Positions 61,964 to 64,000 of a stretch of DNA of 64,000 nucleotides are shown in pieces (position 1 is the first letter of the stretch; every line of letters begins with the position of its first letter). The translations under genes were made by a program, and so were the position numbers. This DNA is from JOPF136 sp963773835. Its GTDB lineage: Bacteria > Acidobacteriota > Terriglobia > Acidiferrales > UBA7541. The stretch lies in the NCBI GenBank assembly GCA_963773835.1, contig CAVZCQ010000001.1, positions 1,054,001 to 1,118,000 on the forward strand, given 5' to 3'. The notes under the pieces are model-generated. The model was not told the origin of the DNA and made no database searches. It was given only the letters and a program-made list of their open reading frames with translations.

Positions 61964-62350
61964 ATGGCCAAACTGAAATTTCTGCACAAACCGAGTTGAA
62001 CGTCGTGCCGCAAAGCGAGAGGTCTCTTGCTGGAACAGGGCGCGGAACTGGAGATGCGGGATCTGGGGAGCGAGCGGCTGAGCGAAAGCGAGCTCGATGG
62101 ACTGATCGGGGCAGCGGACTACACGAACTTCCTGAATTCGCGCAATGAACTATACCGCGAACGGAAAATGGGGGAGAATCCGCCGCCGCGCGCCGAAGCC
62201 ATACGGCTGATGGCGCGGGAGCCGAACCTGATCCGGCGTCCTGTGGTGATTTCCGGGCGCCGCATCGTGCTGGGATTTGATGAAGCAGCCCTGCGCGGGA
62301 TTGCGGGGAACGCGGGCGGGCGGAAGTCCGGGAAGAAGAAAGCGCGGTAA
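61964..62350 (+). CDS. Candidate selenoprotein: ArsC/Spx-family thioredoxin-fold oxidoreductase with Sec12
   Basis: The frame from ATG 61964 reads MAKLKFLHKPS-(TGA)-TSCRKARGLLLEQGAELEM and continues to TAA at 62350, 128 residues if TGA is decoded. TGA at 61997-61999 falls exactly on the first redox cysteine of the ArsC/Spx/YffB family (usually KP-x-C-x-x-C), corresponding to Cys12 of E. coli R773 ArsC, giving Sec12-Thr-Ser-Cys15. The rest matches the family: NSRNELYRERKMGENPP, MAREPNLIRRPVVISG, RRIVLGFDE. A SECIS-like stem-loop follows at 62014-62031. Without recoding, gene callers would start at TTG 62027 and lose the active site. Confidence 0.82.
62014..62031 (+). promoter_or_regulatory. 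Bacterial SECIS-like stem-loop
   Basis: AGCGAG-AGGTCT-CTTGCT forms a 6-bp stem (one G-U pair) with the hexaloop AGGUCU, the same loop as E. coli fdhF mRNA. The loop begins 21 bases after the TGA (fdhF about 18). Its G residues satisfy the usual bacterial SECIS requirement of G in the first loop positions. Confidence 0.78.
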
Positions 62351-62380
62351 GATCCGGCGCCGGTTGCGCCAGCGAGTCTC

Positions 62381-63229
62381 GTGCACCCCATCATCGACAT
62401 TCATGTGCACATCCAGCCCCTGCGGCAATTCCGCGCGGAGGCCGTAGCGCAGGCGCGGCGAGGGCATCCGAACTGGGCGCAGGTGGAGGAGATGTGCGAG
62501 AACTCCGGCGCCTTTCTGGCCTATCTCGATGCGGCGGGAGTGGAGCGCGCCGGACTGATCAATTACGTCAGCCCGGAGGTGACCGGATTCACGGCGGAGG
62601 TGAACGATTGGGTGGCGCGATACGCTTCGGCCGATCCGCGGCGACTGATTGCGTTCGGGTCCGTGCATCCACGGCACACGGCCAATGCGGCGGCGGAAAC
62701 GGACCGGCTGGCGGCGCTGGGGATCCGCGCGTTGAAAATTCACCCCTCGCACCAGTGGTTCGCGCCGAACGCGTATCGCGGAGAGTTGCCGCAGCTCCGT
62801 GCCGTGTACGAACGCGCGCAGGCGCACCGGATGCCGGTGATGATCCACACGGGGACGTCCGTTTTCCAGGGCGCGCGGAACGTGTACGCGCAGCCCATCC
62901 TGGCGGACGACGTCGGCGTGGATTTTCCCGAGTTGACGGTGATACTGGCGCACGGGGGGCGGCCGTTGTGGATGAATGAAGCGTTTTTCCTGGTGCGGCG
63001 GCACGCGAATTTTTATATGGACATCTCCAGCATTCCTGCGCGGCGGCTTCTGGAATACTTCCCCAGGCTGGAAGAGATTGCGGACAAAGTGCTGTTCGGG
63101 ACGGACTGGCCGGGATTCGGGATGAACGATCTGCGGGCCGGGATCGAGGGGTTTTTGGCCCTGCCGATCCCGGAGGAGGCGCAGAGGAAGATTATGTATG
63201 AGAATGCAGCGCGGCTGTTTGAACGGTAG
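62381..63229 (+). CDS. Amidohydrolase-family metal-dependent hydrolase
   Basis: A 282-residue TIM-barrel protein of the amidohydrolase 2 (ACMSD-like) family. The metal motif HVHIQP is at the N-terminus, HPSHQWFAPNA and VMIHTGTS supply further His residues, and VLFGTDWPGFG carries the catalytic Asp. It starts at GTG. In this cluster it may decarboxylate or hydrolyse a ring-cleavage product; that is inferred from context. Confidence 0.9.
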   Translation: MHPIIDIHVHIQPLRQFRAEAVAQARRGHPNWAQVEEMCENSGAFLAYLDAAGVERAGLINYVSPEVTGFTAEVNDWVARYASADPRRLIAFGSVHPRHTANAAAETDRLAALGIRALKIHPSHQWFAPNAYRGELPQLRAVYERAQAHRMPVMIHTGTSVFQGARNVYAQPILADDVGVDFPELTVILAHGGRPLWMNEAFFLVRRHANFYMDISSIPARRLLEYFPRLEEIADKVLFGTDWPGFGMNDLRAGIEGFLALPIPEEAQRKIMYENAARLFER

Positions 63230-63258
63230 CGCGGAGGAAGCGGCGAGGCTTCGGAAAG

Positions 63259-63301
63259 GCGGGAGCAGGCGACCGCACAACCCGCGGTCACCCGCTCCCG
63301 C
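63259..63301 (+). terminator. GC-rich hairpin after amidohydrolase gene
   Basis: GCGGGAGCAGGCGACCGC pairs with GCGGTCACCCGCTCCCGC across a short ACAACCC loop. It may terminate the operon before the dehydrogenase gene. Confidence 0.6.
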
Positions 63302-63339
63302 ACTCAAAGGCCCGCGGGCTGCCGTGGCGTGGGATAGGG

Positions 63340-63960
63340 ATGGAGATTCAAACCATTGCCGTGATTGGAGCCGGGACGATAGGGCGTGAAATCGCCTATG
63401 CCGCGCTCGCGGCGGGCTACCGCACGATCCTGGAAGACGTCATCCCGGAGCGGCTTGCGGCCGCGCAGGCGGAGATTCGGGGATGGTTCGATGAAGCAGC
63501 CAGCGCCGGCAGACGGGGCGCCGAGCCGAATGAGCCGGTGATTGCGCGCCTTTCCACCGCGGCATCGGTGGATCTGGCGTGCCGCCCGGCGGATTTTGTG
63601 TGGGAGACGCTGCCCGAAGAGATGGAAATGAAGATCGATGTTTTCTGCATACTGGAAAGATTCGCGCGGCCGGGAGCCATACTGGCCACGAACGCGGCGT
63701 CGCTCTCCATCACCGAAATTGCCGCGGTCACCACGCGGGCCGAGCAGTGCGTGGGCCTGCATTTTTTCAATGCCGAGCCGAAAAGGAAGGTCCTGAAAAT
63801 TGTGCGCGGCCGGGAGACCTCGGAGGAGACGGTGGAGGCGTGCCGCGAAGTGGGCCGGAGAATGGGAAGAGAAGTGGAAGTGGTGCGGGAGTCGGCGGCA
63901 GATTCGCGAAAGAAAGTGGAGGGTGGGAAGAGGATTCCGGTGGACGCACAACAGCAATAG
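63340..63960 (+). pseudogene. 3-hydroxyacyl-CoA dehydrogenase NAD-binding domain, C-terminus disrupted
   Basis: A 206-residue product with the NAD-binding AVIGAGTIGREIAYAA and the VGLHFFNAEPKRKVLKIVRG segment of 3-hydroxybutyryl/acyl-CoA dehydrogenases, which are normally about 280-290 residues. The frame stops at 63960 after a low-complexity Lys/Gln tail (DSRKKVEGGKRIPVDAQQQ), where the SPGF and C-terminal helical domain should begin. At the window edge the next frame reads GICLMEGL, similar to the NEA..LMEGL helix of the family. A frameshift or local assembly error is likely. Confidence 0.6.
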
Positions 63961-64000
63961 GGGAACAATCCGGCAGGGCATATGCCTCATGGAGGGGCTG

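Noticed and set aside
62027..62350. Short 107-residue gene starting at TTG within the selenoprotein frame
   Set aside because: It lacks the active-site motif, has no ribosome site, and begins in the middle of the family's first helix. The longer frame with TGA as Sec explains the conservation better.

Overview
The window is high-GC bacterial chromosome, most likely Acidobacteriota. This rests on overall style: Gly-rich heme-copper oxidase subunit III, a fused alpha/beta branched-chain 2-oxoacid dehydrogenase E1, abundant short palindromic interspersed repeats, and several families I associate with that phylum. No rRNA or tRNA gene was recognised, so the assignment is an inference.

Layout. 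0-2 kb: end of a cytochrome c oxidase operon (two subunit III genes, subunit IV, a small exported membrane protein). 2-8.8 kb: a large tricorn-like protease, a ribbon-helix-helix/ParE toxin-antitoxin pair, a DegT/DnrJ aminotransferase, a small metal-binding protein and an HD-GYP response regulator. 9-13.8 kb: a large hybrid histidine kinase and a two-gene operon of unknown membrane proteins. 13.9-20.5 kb: a secreted protein made of 20-residue Pro-rich repeats, an HTH/S24-like regulator, a metalloprotease-like protein, DedA, a DksA-finger/PP2C phosphatase and a YprB-like nuclease. 20.5-31.7 kb: a YprA-like helicase, DinB, vanadium haloperoxidase, M1 aminopeptidase, FKBP, VapBC and a TPR metallopeptidase.

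31.7-36.5 kb is repeat-rich accessory DNA with decayed genes, a 0.55-kb duplication carrying two DUF1801 genes, and a broken DUF4258/DUF2283 pair. 36.5-41.2 kb is a visibly AT-richer defence island: a Gabija-like GajA/GajB pair facing, tail to tail, an AAA ATPase plus TOPRIM pair. A 1.4-kb stretch with no gene follows.

42.6-53.3 kb returns to housekeeping functions: fused 2-oxoacid dehydrogenase E1, PspC protein, DoxX, phosphofructokinase, an NHL beta-propeller, an ornithine cyclodeaminase-like enzyme, a GntR regulator and citrate synthase. 54.3-54.9 kb is a REP-associated tyrosine transposase flanked by inverted REP hairpins. 56.4-64 kb is a CoA-thioester catabolic cluster: a TetR regulator with a consensus promoter and palindromic operator, three enoyl-CoA hydratases, Mug glycosylase, a BoxB-like ring epoxidase, an amidohydrolase and a 3-hydroxyacyl-CoA dehydrogenase broken or cut near the window edge.

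The most striking observation is inside that cluster, at 61964-62350. An ArsC/Spx-family thioredoxin-fold gene has an in-frame TGA exactly at the first redox-active cysteine (U-x-x-C). A stem-loop follows whose loop sequence and spacing resemble the E. coli fdhF SECIS element. I read it as a selenoprotein that ordinary gene calling would truncate to a fragment lacking its active site.
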